The notes under the pieces: generated by a model
The model's input: only the letters and a program-made list of their open reading frames with translations
Databases searched by the model: none
What the model was told of the DNA's origin: nothing
Made by a program: the position numbers and the translations under genes
Assembly: GCA_016195985.1 (NCBI GenBank)
Contig: JACPYP010000011.1
Coordinates: 434,001 to 498,000, forward strand
Origin: Acidobacteriota bacterium
GTDB lineage: Bacteria; Acidobacteriota; Holophagae; Holophagales; Holophagaceae
DNA: 64,000 nt
Direction of reading: 5' to 3'
In this document: piece by piece, positions 46,417 through 56,491 of the stretch
Layout of the letters: each line of letters opens with the position of its first letter
How positions within the stretch are numbered: position 1 is the stretch's first letter

Positions 46417-47409
46417 ATGGAACGTCGTCATTTCCTCGCCTCCCTGAGCGCCGCCGCCATGGCTTCCCAGCTGCCCCTGCGGGCCCGGGCGGACGCCCCT
46501 TCAGCCAGGGCGGACGCCCATTCAGCTGGTGCGGACGCCCCTCCAGCCGGTTCGGGCCGCATCACCCTGCTGCACACCAACGACACTCACTCCCGCATCG
46601 AGCCCTTCGGCCCCGGCAACGGCGCCATCAGCGGCCTGGGCGGCGTGGCCCGCCGCGCCACCCTGGTGAAGCAGCTGAGGCAGCAGCTGGGCGCCGTGCT
46701 GCTGCTGGACGCGGGCGACACCTTCCAGGGCACGCCCTACTTCAACCGCTACAAGGGCCGCCTGGACTACCAGCTCATGCGCATGGTGGGCTACGACGCG
46801 GGCACCTTGGGCAACCACGACTTCGACAACGGCGTGGGCATGCTGGTGGAGGCCATGGAATCCATGGAGAAGCTCCAGCACGCCAACCCGCCCTTCGCCT
46901 TCGTGAACTGCAACTTCGACTTCAAGGGCGCCCCCAGCCTCAGCAAGCGGGTGCGGCCCTACCTGGTGAAGGCATTCCCCGGACTGCGTGTGGGCATCAC
47001 CGGCGTGGGCGTGGCCTTCGCGGGCCTGGTGGCCCCCAAGAACCACGAGGGCATCGTCTGGAAGGATCCCTACGACAGCCTGAAGCCCATCGTGAAGCGG
47101 CTGCGCGAGGTGGAGAAGGTGGACCTGGTGGTGGTGCTCTCCCACCTCGGCTACAACCTCAACGGCAGCGCCCCCGACGACCTGCAGATGCCCGGCCAGG
47201 TGGCGGGCATCGACGCCATCATCGGCGGCCACAGCCACACGTTTCTGGACAAGCCCACCAAGGTGCCCCAGGCCCGGGGCGAGACGCTGGTGTTCCAGGT
47301 GGGCTTCGGAGGCGTGAACCTGGGCCGCATGGATTTCGCCGTGGCGCGGGGCGCGGTGCGGGCCGCCTCCGGCTCCGCCATGCCTGTCATGGGCTCCATC
47401 GTGACCTAG
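46417..47409 (+). CDS. 5'-nucleotidase/UshA-like metallophosphatase domain, Tat-exported
   Basis: 330 residues. N-terminus MERRHFLASLSAAAMASQ is a twin-arginine signal. A linker made of three 7-residue repeats (ADAPSAR, ADAHSAG, ADAPPAG) leads to the calcineurin-like core: LLHTNDTHSRIEPF, DAGDTFQGTPYF, GNHDFDNG, SHLGYNLNG and GGHSHTF, giving all metal ligands. The nucleotide-binding C-terminal domain is missing and is supplied by the gene nine bases upstream. Together they should make one periplasmic nucleotidase; why one half uses Tat and the other Sec is unclear. Confidence 0.9.
   Translation: MERRHFLASLSAAAMASQLPLRARADAPSARADAHSAGADAPPAGSGRITLLHTNDTHSRIEPFGPGNGAISGLGGVARRATLVKQLRQQLGAVLLLDAGDTFQGTPYFNRYKGRLDYQLMRMVGYDAGTLGNHDFDNGVGMLVEAMESMEKLQHANPPFAFVNCNFDFKGAPSLSKRVRPYLVKAFPGLRVGITGVGVAFAGLVAPKNHEGIVWKDPYDSLKPIVKRLREVEKVDLVVVLSHLGYNLNGSAPDDLQMPGQVAGIDAIIGGHSHTFLDKPTKVPQARGETLVFQVGFGGVNLGRMDFAVARGAVRAASGSAMPVMGSIVT
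46489..46551 (+). repeat. In-gene tandem repeat, three 21-bp units
   Basis: Three 21-base units starting GCGGACGCCC at 46489, 46510 and 46531 differ by one to four bases. In frame, they encode the repeated Ala-Asp-Ala linker after the Tat signal, so copy number can vary without frameshift. Confidence 0.8.
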
Positions 47410-49785
<2,376 letters not shown>

Positions 49786-49810
49786 ACCTCCATAGCCCTT
49801 GATTGAGCCC

Positions 49811-49840
49811 GCAAACGGACCCGCTCGCGGGTCCGTTTGC
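49811..49840 (+). terminator. Hairpin after icd
   Basis: Perfect 13-bp stem GCAAACGGACCCG/CGGGTCCGTTTGC with loop CTCG, 26 bases past the icd stop. No long T run follows, but the stem ends in GTTTGC; likely a transcription end signal. Confidence 0.65.
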
Positions 49841-49881
49841 ATGTCAGCATGCTTGGAGTTCCACTCGTTCGCGGAGTCCAC

Positions 49882-52632
49882 ATGGGACCGAACCTCCCTC
49901 AAACGGCCTGGTTGGTGCTCGCTCTTAGCGTGGCCCTCTGCGGAGCCGAGGTTCCGCCGCAGCAACCCTCCGCCCGGGCAACATCCTCGCCCCACGGACA
50001 CATGCCCCTGGACCCCTCGCTGCTGGATCGCTGGGAACGGGAACGTACCCAGGCGCCGGTACCAACCGTCGGCGAGATGAGAGCCACTCCTCAGACCAAC
50101 GCAACCACCGCGAACTTCCTGAGCGATGTATCCACCCAGGGCGCCTTGCGCGACCAAGGGGCCAATGGCAATTGCTGGGTGTGGGCTGGCTCGGCCATGG
50201 CGGAAGTGGCCCTCAAAGCGTCCTACGGGTACCAGGACAGCCTTTCCATTCAGTACGTCGATTCCCTCATGAACGAGGACAACTGGCGCAAGGGAGGCAC
50301 CCTCACGGCGTACTGCGATTACGTGAATGGAGCCAAGCGGCTCGTGCCCTGGGCCAACGCCAATGCCGCCTACGTGGACGGCATCGCGGGCGGGCTGACC
50401 GGACGGAGCCTCATTCCCACGGCAGCCATCCAGCAAGTCCCTGCCTACACGCAGGTCATGCTCCAGGGCAGCACCGTCCCCACCGCATGGGTGAGCCAGG
50501 CTGAAGCCATCGCCGCCATCAAGCGCCTTCTCGACGCGCGCCGGGCGGTGAGCTTCTCCTTCATCACGCAATTCGGTGGCCCTGGAGGCTTCGACGAGTG
50601 GTGGGAGAACAATCCCGAAAGCGCCGTGTGGCCCGAGCCCCTCACAGGCCCCAAGGGCACGCCGGATGGGAACTGGGGAGCCCACATGATCGTGCTGGTG
50701 GGCTACGACATGAGCGACCCCTCGCCGGCCAACCATTGCTGGATTGTCCTCAACAGCTGGGGCACACCCGTCAATCGCCCCCAAGGCCTCCTCCGCCTGC
50801 CCATGGCCATGAAATACGATGCCAGCTTCACCCTGAACGGAACCACGTACAGGAACTACGCCTTTGAGGCTCTGGATCTAAGCGCGGACCATCCCACCGC
50901 CACGGTTCCCTCTCTGAGCGTCGCTCGTTCTTCCAACCAACCCAAACTTGGGTTGCCCTTCACCTTCACCGTCACCGCCAGCGGTTATCCTCCCTTCAGC
51001 TACCAGTGGCGCAAAGATGGGCAGGCCATCCCCGGAGCCACTTCCGCCGCCTACACCCTTCCCTACCTGACCGAGGCAGATGGGGGCCACAGCTTCGACG
51101 TGGTGGTGAGCAACCAAGTGGGCGGTGCGGGGATATCCACCTCCAGCACCATTCACCAGATGCCTTCTCTCTCCGGCCAGCAGCAGCTGCTGACCAATCC
51201 GGGCTTCGAGGACGGCGTCGGCCAGACCGCCTGGGCCCTGAAGGATAATCCTGGCGCGTCAGGATCCGTGGTCGTCCAGAAAGGGCCGGCCAGCTGCCGA
51301 AGCGGTAGCTGGAGCGCCGCCATCGGCTACGCAAATCGCATTAACGGGTACTCGGGGGCGCTCGAACAAACCCTCACCCTACCTACGGGCCCCGGCACAA
51401 TTCTCCTCAACTACTGGGCCCACGCGAACACTGGCATCGTCTTTGGGCCTGGACGCGGAACGCTTTCCCTCAAGGTGCTCGATGCCACCACGAGGGAGCC
51501 CCTCTTGACAGGAAGGACCCAACGCAACCTCGAACCAGCCGTGCTGCTCTGGTCCCAGGAGCAGCTGGGCCTCAGCGATCTCAAGGGCCGACGCGTGACC
51601 CTGCGCCTGGAGGCGGAAGCCGCCCTGTGTCAGTGGAGCCTGGATGACTTCGCCATCACCCTGGATCCTGCGGACACCACACCTTTGCCCGTGATTGCCT
51701 CCTTCAACCCCGCATCAGGCAATCCTGGCGACACGGTCGTGCTTACCGGCTCTGGGTTCACGGGCACGTCACTGGTCCAGTTCCACGGGCTGCTCGCCCC
51801 TTTCACAGTCGACAGCGACACCCAGATTACCGCCACTGTTCCCCGCAGCGACTCCTGGGGGGCCGATGCCGTGACCACCGGGACCATCAGTGTCAACACG
51901 CCCGCGGGCACGGGCAACAGCGCCACCCCCTTCCAGGTGCTGCGGCCAAAAATCCTCGCGCACCTGCCTGCCAGCGCCACCCGGGGCACACCGCTCGTCC
52001 TCAGCGGATCGGGCTTCACGGGCGTCTCCAAGGTCACCTTCGACGGCGTGGCGGGACCGGCCCTCGCCCCTGCCACCTTCCAGGTGGATGGCGATACGCA
52101 GATCACCACCATCATCCCGGCAGGGGCCATCTCCGGAAACGTCACCGTGACGAATCCATACGGAACCTCCACCTGTCCCATCAGAGTGCTGCCGAACGGG
52201 CCGGTCACCGTGACCATCACGCCCAGGCCCCAGGCCCTCCTCGCGGGGACCGCCCCGGTCTTTACAGCCGCGGTCACGGGCGACCTGGACCAGCGGGTGA
52301 TCTGGCAGTACCAATATTCAAGCCAGAAAACATACTTTTCCGGCAGCGATACCGTCAATCCCCTCTCCGTTTCCCTGGATCCGACCCCCGGCACCCTGAC
52401 GCTTTCGGTCCTTTGGTACGGCGACTTCACGACCGTGTCCGACACCTTGACCCTTCCAGTCAAGAGCCCCGATTTCCTAGGCACCGGCACCATCTCGGCG
52501 TTGGACATGCTGGAACTCGCCAAGCACTACGGGCGCAAGGCCGGTGATCCCGGATTCAACCCGGCCATGGATTTGGATGGCAATGGAATCGTCGATGACG
52601 CCGACCTCACGATCTTCCTGGCCCATTACTGA
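49882..52632 (+). CDS. Secreted papain-like (C1) cysteine protease with IPT/TIG repeats and dockerin-like C-terminus
   Basis: 916 residues from ATG 49882, preferred because GGAG lies five bases upstream and a clean signal peptide (MGPNLPQTAWLVLALSVALC) follows. Protease domain about 75-350: DQGANGNCWVWAGSAM with Cys98, WGAHMIVLVGYD with the His, and HCWIVLNSWGTP with the Asn. Next an Ig-like domain (FSYQWRKDGQAIPGA), a carbohydrate-binding-like domain (LLTNPGFEDG), and at least two IPT/TIG repeats (FNPASGNPGDTVVLTGSGFT and LPASATRGTPLVLSGSGFTG). The last 60 residues, ending MDLDGNGIVDDADLTIFLAH, form a dockerin-like EF-hand pair. A lipoprotein gene follows directly. Confidence 0.88.
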   Translation: MGPNLPQTAWLVLALSVALCGAEVPPQQPSARATSSPHGHMPLDPSLLDRWERERTQAPVPTVGEMRATPQTNATTANFLSDVSTQGALRDQGANGNCWVWAGSAMAEVALKASYGYQDSLSIQYVDSLMNEDNWRKGGTLTAYCDYVNGAKRLVPWANANAAYVDGIAGGLTGRSLIPTAAIQQVPAYTQVMLQGSTVPTAWVSQAEAIAAIKRLLDARRAVSFSFITQFGGPGGFDEWWENNPESAVWPEPLTGPKGTPDGNWGAHMIVLVGYDMSDPSPANHCWIVLNSWGTPVNRPQGLLRLPMAMKYDASFTLNGTTYRNYAFEALDLSADHPTATVPSLSVARSSNQPKLGLPFTFTVTASGYPPFSYQWRKDGQAIPGATSAAYTLPYLTEADGGHSFDVVVSNQVGGAGISTSSTIHQMPSLSGQQQLLTNPGFEDGVGQTAWALKDNPGASGSVVVQKGPASCRSGSWSAAIGYANRINGYSGALEQTLTLPTGPGTILLNYWAHANTGIVFGPGRGTLSLKVLDATTREPLLTGRTQRNLEPAVLLWSQEQLGLSDLKGRRVTLRLEAEAALCQWSLDDFAITLDPADTTPLPVIASFNPASGNPGDTVVLTGSGFTGTSLVQFHGLLAPFTVDSDTQITATVPRSDSWGADAVTTGTISVNTPAGTGNSATPFQVLRPKILAHLPASATRGTPLVLSGSGFTGVSKVTFDGVAGPALAPATFQVDGDTQITTIIPAGAISGNVTVTNPYGTSTCPIRVLPNGPVTVTITPRPQALLAGTAPVFTAAVTGDLDQRVIWQYQYSSQKTYFSGSDTVNPLSVSLDPTPGTLTLSVLWYGDFTTVSDTLTLPVKSPDFLGTGTISALDMLELAKHYGRKAGDPGFNPAMDLDGNGIVDDADLTIFLAHY

Positions 52633-52642
52633 GGAGGCGCCC

Positions 52643-53230
52643 GTGGACCGACGAACCTTGACTTCGGCAATCCTCTCCTGCGCCTTCGCGGGAGTCCTGG
52701 GACTCCTGACCGCCTGCGGCGGAGGATCTTCCACCCCGCCCGGCCCCGCCACCAAGCTGCACTACACGAATCCCCCGGCATCCGGCTTTCGGCTGGAGGT
52801 CGATCCGGCCACCAACGACACGCCCCACCTCGTGTTGAACCTGGTGGGGCCCGCCGGCACGACGGGTCAGGGCGCGGCCCTCTTCCTCACCTGCGACGCC
52901 ACCAAGGCGGTCTGGGCAAGTCCCGGGGGCGCGGATCCCTTCGCCAAGGCCGGTGGCGCCTTGACCCTCGGCCCCGTGGCCCTGTTCAAGTCCAAGCGCC
53001 AAGGCGCAGGCGATCTGGAAGTGGGCATCTGCCAAACCGGCGCCCCCGCGGCCAACCTCGGCAAAGCCCCCATCGTATCCCTCGCCCTGGATCTGAAGCC
53101 CGATGGCGGCCTCCTCTCCGGCACCGCCGTCGCGCTGGCCCCCACCACGGGCAAAGCCTCAAAGTACCTCGACGCCCAGATGGCCGACCAACCCATGGCC
53201 CTCGGCGTGGGTACCCTCACCGCCCAGTAG
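52643..53230 (+). CDS. Lipoprotein, possibly cohesin-like, paired with the dockerin protease
   Basis: 195 residues from GTG 52643, which has a strong GAGGAGG site overlapping the protease stop region. Lipobox LLTAC with Cys25, then a Gly/Ser/Pro linker. The mature part has a pattern seen in cohesin domains: FRLEVDPATNDTPHLVLNL, GQGAALFLTCDATKAVW (the "x-x-x-L-x-Y/C-D" strand), and a late GKAPIVSLALDLKPDGGLLSG. Ten bases separate it from the dockerin-tailed protease. Inferred role: an anchor tethering the protease at the cell surface. The cohesin similarity is a pattern judgement, not a confirmed match. Confidence 0.65.
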   Translation: MDRRTLTSAILSCAFAGVLGLLTACGGGSSTPPGPATKLHYTNPPASGFRLEVDPATNDTPHLVLNLVGPAGTTGQGAALFLTCDATKAVWASPGGADPFAKAGGALTLGPVALFKSKRQGAGDLEVGICQTGAPAANLGKAPIVSLALDLKPDGGLLSGTAVALAPTTGKASKYLDAQMADQPMALGVGTLTAQ

Positions 53231-53477
53231 CGCGAGAAAGAGGCGCCCGGGGCAGAAAGGGCTGCCGAAACCCACCCATCGACCCTGCCCCTTCCGGGCC
53301 GATCCGGCCGCTTCCAACGGGAATCCATGAAGTCTCCGGGCCGCCTACTTCATCCTCGTCCGCAGCCCCTGTGCCCCGGTTACGATGTCAGCCTAACTCC
53401 CGCTGCATGATCCCTGTTTCCAAGACCATTCTTCTTATTTCGTCATAGGTGGCACGCACTTACAGAATAGGATCCCC

Positions 53478-53810
53478 ATGGTTCGGCCATATTTAGTGTC
53501 AATTCTTCTCGGGGTATTTGCCTGTATTCCTGAGTCGGCAGGCGAATCACCAATCACCAAGGGCACTTGCTCCATCCACCATGTCCAGATGACCCAAGTG
53601 TCTGTCCCAATCCTTTATGGGAAACCTCAAACCAATCAGGAATACTCAAAAGCCCGGGAGAGCCTATTCCCAAATGCCCGTGAGCGTTGTGCCATTGGTG
53701 GTTGTATCCCAACATCAGCAAAGAATGTAAACGTCCTGGTCTGCCCAAAGTGCTCAGAAGTGCGTCAACATTGGCTAAGCCAACACCAAGTAAAAGACAC
53801 TCGCATTTGA
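53478..53810 (+). CDS. Cassette 1: small exported Cys-rich protein, unknown
   Basis: 110 residues: signal peptide MVRPYLVSILLGVFACIPESAG, then two Cys pairs. The pattern is CSIHHVQM near the mature start, VPILYGKPQ, LFPNARERCAIGGCIP and VLVCPKCSEVRQHW. CxxH, GGC and CPxC suggest one zinc site or disulfides. I know proteins of this pattern only as uncharacterised. ATG 53478 has AGGA five bases upstream. It ends two bases before attC 1. Confidence 0.75.
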   Translation: MVRPYLVSILLGVFACIPESAGESPITKGTCSIHHVQMTQVSVPILYGKPQTNQEYSKARESLFPNARERCAIGGCIPTSAKNVNVLVCPKCSEVRQHWLSQHQVKDTRI

Positions 53811-53813
53811 GCC

Positions 53814-53944
53814 GCCTGGCCTCCCGCTCAACTCAGGCCCCGCCTGCATTGCCTTCCGCTCTCAACCCCCTGCTTCCTCGCCCCGCTCATCGTCCCGCTC
53901 AGCGCCTCAGCCCAGGCTGGGCCGATCAGCTGCTTTCGTTAGGC
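53814..53944 (+). repeat. attC site 1
   Basis: From GCCTGGC (53814, a degenerate R'' box) to GTTAGGC (53938-53944, R' box). Contains GCCCCGCCTGCATTG and its counterpart further on. 131 bp. The R'' box departs from the RYYYAAC rule, so this is the least regular site. Confidence 0.65.
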
Positions 53945-53967
53945 CTTCAATCCTCCTTGAGGCTGAT

Positions 53968-54192
53968 TTGCTCGACTTCGTTGCATTCATCGTCGAATTG
54001 ATCATCACTAGCCCAACACCAATTCGGGTCATGGTCTCGCTCATCCTGTGCACGATACTTGGCGGAGTCGGTTACTGGTTCATTCCGAATAAAACTGTCG
54101 GCACTTGTGTCCTATTCGCATCAGTCATCGTCGGAATAGTCGCCGGGTTGAATTGGCACAAACGTGAGGGCAAGTATGATCATCCAGCGTGA
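53968..54192 (+). CDS. Cassette 2: two-helix small membrane protein
   Basis: 74 residues from TTG 53968; GAGG sits five bases upstream and no ATG fits before the first helix. Two membrane segments: MVSLILCTILGGVGYWFI and TCVLFASVIVGIVAGL, with a short charged tail. Unknown function; compact double-helix proteins are common in integron cassettes. The gene begins 29 bases after the recombination point and ends three bases before attC 2. Confidence 0.65.
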   Translation: MLDFVAFIVELIITSPTPIRVMVSLILCTILGGVGYWFIPNKTVGTCVLFASVIVGIVAGLNWHKREGKYDHPA

Positions 54193-54194
54193 AG

Positions 54195-54315
54195 GCCTAA
54201 CTCTCCACTGCGCTCGGACCCCGCCTGCATTGTCCTTCGCTCCCTCATGTTCTCGCGTCCTCGGCTCCGCTCGTCACCTCGGTCCAGGCGGGGCCTATGA
54301 GCTTCATTGTTAGGC
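54195..54315 (+). repeat. attC site 2
   Basis: GCCTAAC (54195-54201) to GTTAGGC (54309-54315), 121 bp. R'' and R' are perfect reverse complements. Inner arms: ACCCCGCCTG and CAGGCGGGGC. Best example in the array. Confidence 0.85.
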
Positions 54316-54339
54316 TCCTTAACTCCACTGAAGGATGCC

Positions 54340-55626
54340 ATGAGAAAGCACAAATTCCCTGTAATTCCAACCGCACCACCGGCGTTTCTTCTTATAGCTC
54401 GTCAATTTGGAATCGGAGGTGATTGGGTCGAGATTCGAAAGCGCATTCGGGGAATGATCTCCGATCTGCGAGAACAGTCATTTGGATTTGAAATGGAGAA
54501 TATCAAACGATCTGATCGGAACGACCTGACATCATTCGATATTCATTTGCACGGAGCACTAGATCTCCTTTCTGGGCAAGGATGCCAAGCAGCGGACTGT
54601 CGTATCGCTGCAGCCAAGCGATTAGCGAGAAGCGTCGGATTGATTGCAGATCGTGTATGGCTAACTGATTACCTATCTGGCGAAGTTTATCAAATGGGGC
54701 GCCCTACTAATGCTGCGCTTGATAGCATCATGGCCCATACGCTCACGCTTATTCCACTACTGCCCTTAATAGAAGCTGGAATTGTCATGTTTAGATCTCC
54801 ATGGGTTGGAACATGCAGAGAATGTAGTCAAGGATTTGAAGATCGTGTCGATGAAACGGCTCATGAAGTTCTCAAGGTGTTTGGTCGTGAGTTCAAAGTA
54901 GAGCCAATGAAGAGTGGAGGATTTTTTGTTAAAACTGGACAAGCCTTTGAACCTTCACTTTACCTCCACAGCCCTAAAAGCATAGTAGGTGACCTACCGA
55001 AAGCGCGAAGCTATGCCGCGCAGATAATTCGGCGCGAAGTTAAGGAAATCCTGTGGGTGGGGCGCGAAGCATCGTTGACCAGGGGATCTATATTTACAAA
55101 CTCTCGTCTCGGCCTCGCTGGTTTGCTAGAACAAGAAGGGCGTCTTCTCACAAGGAAGGAAATGATTATGTTCGATAACGATCGGACATTGGAGATCCCG
55201 TGGGTTTCCGACCTCAATGCATCCCAAATCCTACAACTCAGAGAAGAGGCATCAGGGGCCCTCCCGTTATTTCGAGAGCGAATCGCTCGGGCCCTCGTGA
55301 GGGCGAGAGGTCAGGATGCAAGGGAGAATTCCGAAGATGTGCTGGCAGAATTGCGTGCTCAGGCTGCAGAAGTGCGCAGCGAATTAACAGTTAAGCAGTC
55401 CAAGTCGGCTAGGTATTGGAAAACCACTTACGGCCTTCTGGGGCTTGGAATCTCGGCTTATGGTGTTGCAACAGACCAGGTGATGCCAGGTGTCGCGGGT
55501 CTGCTTCCAATACTTCAATTATTAATCGGTCATCGAACTGGGCATGAAGCCGAATCTGAGAGATTAAAAACAAGACCCGGCTATGTAATGGTTAAGGCAC
55601 AAGACATCCTTGCTCACGATCACTAA
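54340..55626 (+). CDS. Cassette 3: 428-residue protein of unknown function, low GC
   Basis: 428 residues from ATG 54340 (AAGGA five bases upstream). Mixed alpha/beta without a motif I can name. Seen: a possible zinc pair CRECSQ in the middle with a hydrophobic stretch just before it (LTLIPLLPLIEAGIVMF), an Arg-rich coiled region (EVRSELTVKQSKSARYW) and a C-terminal hydrophobic pair (TYGLLGLGISAYGVA, VAGLLPILQLLIG) that may be membrane-bound. Codon use and GC differ plainly from the chromosome. Cassette genes of this kind include defence and toxin genes, but nothing here proves that. Confidence 0.8.
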   Translation: MRKHKFPVIPTAPPAFLLIARQFGIGGDWVEIRKRIRGMISDLREQSFGFEMENIKRSDRNDLTSFDIHLHGALDLLSGQGCQAADCRIAAAKRLARSVGLIADRVWLTDYLSGEVYQMGRPTNAALDSIMAHTLTLIPLLPLIEAGIVMFRSPWVGTCRECSQGFEDRVDETAHEVLKVFGREFKVEPMKSGGFFVKTGQAFEPSLYLHSPKSIVGDLPKARSYAAQIIRREVKEILWVGREASLTRGSIFTNSRLGLAGLLEQEGRLLTRKEMIMFDNDRTLEIPWVSDLNASQILQLREEASGALPLFRERIARALVRARGQDARENSEDVLAELRAQAAEVRSELTVKQSKSARYWKTTYGLLGLGISAYGVATDQVMPGVAGLLPILQLLIGHRTGHEAESERLKTRPGYVMVKAQDILAHDH

Positions 55627-55657
55627 ACTCCGAGTCGAATGGAAATATCGGTACGGA

Positions 55658-55781
55658 GCCTAACCCTTCGCTCAACTTGGACCCCACCTGCATTGTCTTC
55701 CGCCCCTCTCTAAACATCTCGCTTCCTCGGCTCCGTTCAGCGCCTTGGTGCAGGCGGGGCCGGTTATCTTCCTTGTTTGGC
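55658..55781 (+). repeat. attC site 3
   Basis: GCCTAAC (55658-55664) to GTTTGGC (55775-55781), 124 bp. Its R'' pairs with the GTTAGGC of attC 2, as expected for the cassette lying between. Confidence 0.85.
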
Positions 55782-55800
55782 CGCATTCCTCGGAGCAAAT

Positions 55801-56148
55801 ATGACCGACAATACGCGTGCGATCGTGCCTGACAAGTTGACTCTCACCATTCGTACAGACGATTTTGATTTAGCGGAGACCATCAATGATGCCGGCATTG
55901 ATGGTGTCAAAGCGATGTACAAAAACCCGGCGATCTTCGTTGGCGGCGCTTTAAAATTCATGGATGTCGTGGCAATCGTATCCACCACGGCATCGCTATT
56001 ACAACTTGGCATTTGGCTGGTTGATCAAATTAAAAATAATTCCAAGAAAAGGACCCTCACCATAGACGGAATTGACATCATCAAGAACGCAGACAGAATC
56101 AAAGTCATCATTGACAAGAAAGTTAAAAAGCATTTGCGTAAAAAATAG
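55801..56148 (+). CDS. Cassette 4: 115-residue protein with one membrane segment
   Basis: 115 residues from ATG 55801, GGAG six bases upstream. N-terminal beta-rich part (KLTLTIRTDDFDLAET), then a hydrophobic helix (VVAIVSTTASLLQLGIWLV) and a strongly basic C-terminus (IIDKKVKKHLRKK). The layout suggests a membrane-bound or membrane-active protein. No family recognised. It lies 12 bases before attC 4. Confidence 0.7.
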   Translation: MTDNTRAIVPDKLTLTIRTDDFDLAETINDAGIDGVKAMYKNPAIFVGGALKFMDVVAIVSTTASLLQLGIWLVDQIKNNSKKRTLTIDGIDIIKNADRIKVIIDKKVKKHLRKK

Positions 56149-56160
56149 AATCCATGGGCG

Positions 56161-56282
56161 GCCAAACCTTCCGCTCAAGCCGGACTCCGCCTGCATTACC
56201 TCCCGTTCTCTCATCATTTTGCTATCTCGGCACCGCTCGTCGCCTCGGCGCAGGCGTGGCCGCTTAGACATCATGGGTTGGC
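56161..56282 (+). repeat. attC site 4, end of array
   Basis: GCCAAAC (56161-56167) to GTTGGC (56277-56282), about 122 bp. Its R'' box pairs exactly with GTTTGGC of attC 3. The right end is one base short of the GTTRRRY form, so the array border may be worn. Confidence 0.75.
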
Positions 56283-56491
56283 TTTCCGAACCTCATGAAA
56301 CGCGGATTAAGCTCGGCCGCTTTGGCCGGCCTGCGGCCTCCCTTCGCTGCGCACCCTGGCGACTGGATTCCATCCTTTCGGCTCCTTATTGCCTGTCCAA
56401 ACCTCAGAGGGGGACGGAATAGGCGCAAGCCGGAGCCTCTGCTGTGGCTGGGCCGGTTGCCTGGCGATGCCGGGTCCCCCATGCTGGGTTC
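56283..56491. other. Non-coding stretch between cassette array and yigZ
   Basis: 209 bases with no supported gene; together with attC 4 the gap is 343 bases. It contains the small hairpin GCCGCTTTGGCCGGC region (about 56318-56332) and must hold the yigZ promoter. Confidence 0.4.

Larger units (their letters stand above)
53391..56283 (+). mobile_element. Integron-type cassette array without integrase (CALIN), four cassettes
   Basis: Four short genes in one orientation each end in an attC-like site (53814-53944, 54195-54315, 55658-55781, 56161-56282). The sites share CCGCCTGCATT about 24 bases after the RYYYAAC-type box and a complementary CAGGCG-type arm near the other end. Inside the array the GC content falls well below the flanks. 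No integrase gene is present within 53 kb upstream or 7.7 kb downstream, and both borders are chromosomal genes. A possible cut-off attC start, GCCTAACTCCCGCT, lies at 53391-53404, before the first cassette. Confidence 0.82.

Noticed and set aside
53231-53477. Integrase promoter or attI site at the left end of the cassette array
   Set aside because: No integrase frame exists on either strand nearby, and only a 14-base attC-like fragment is seen.
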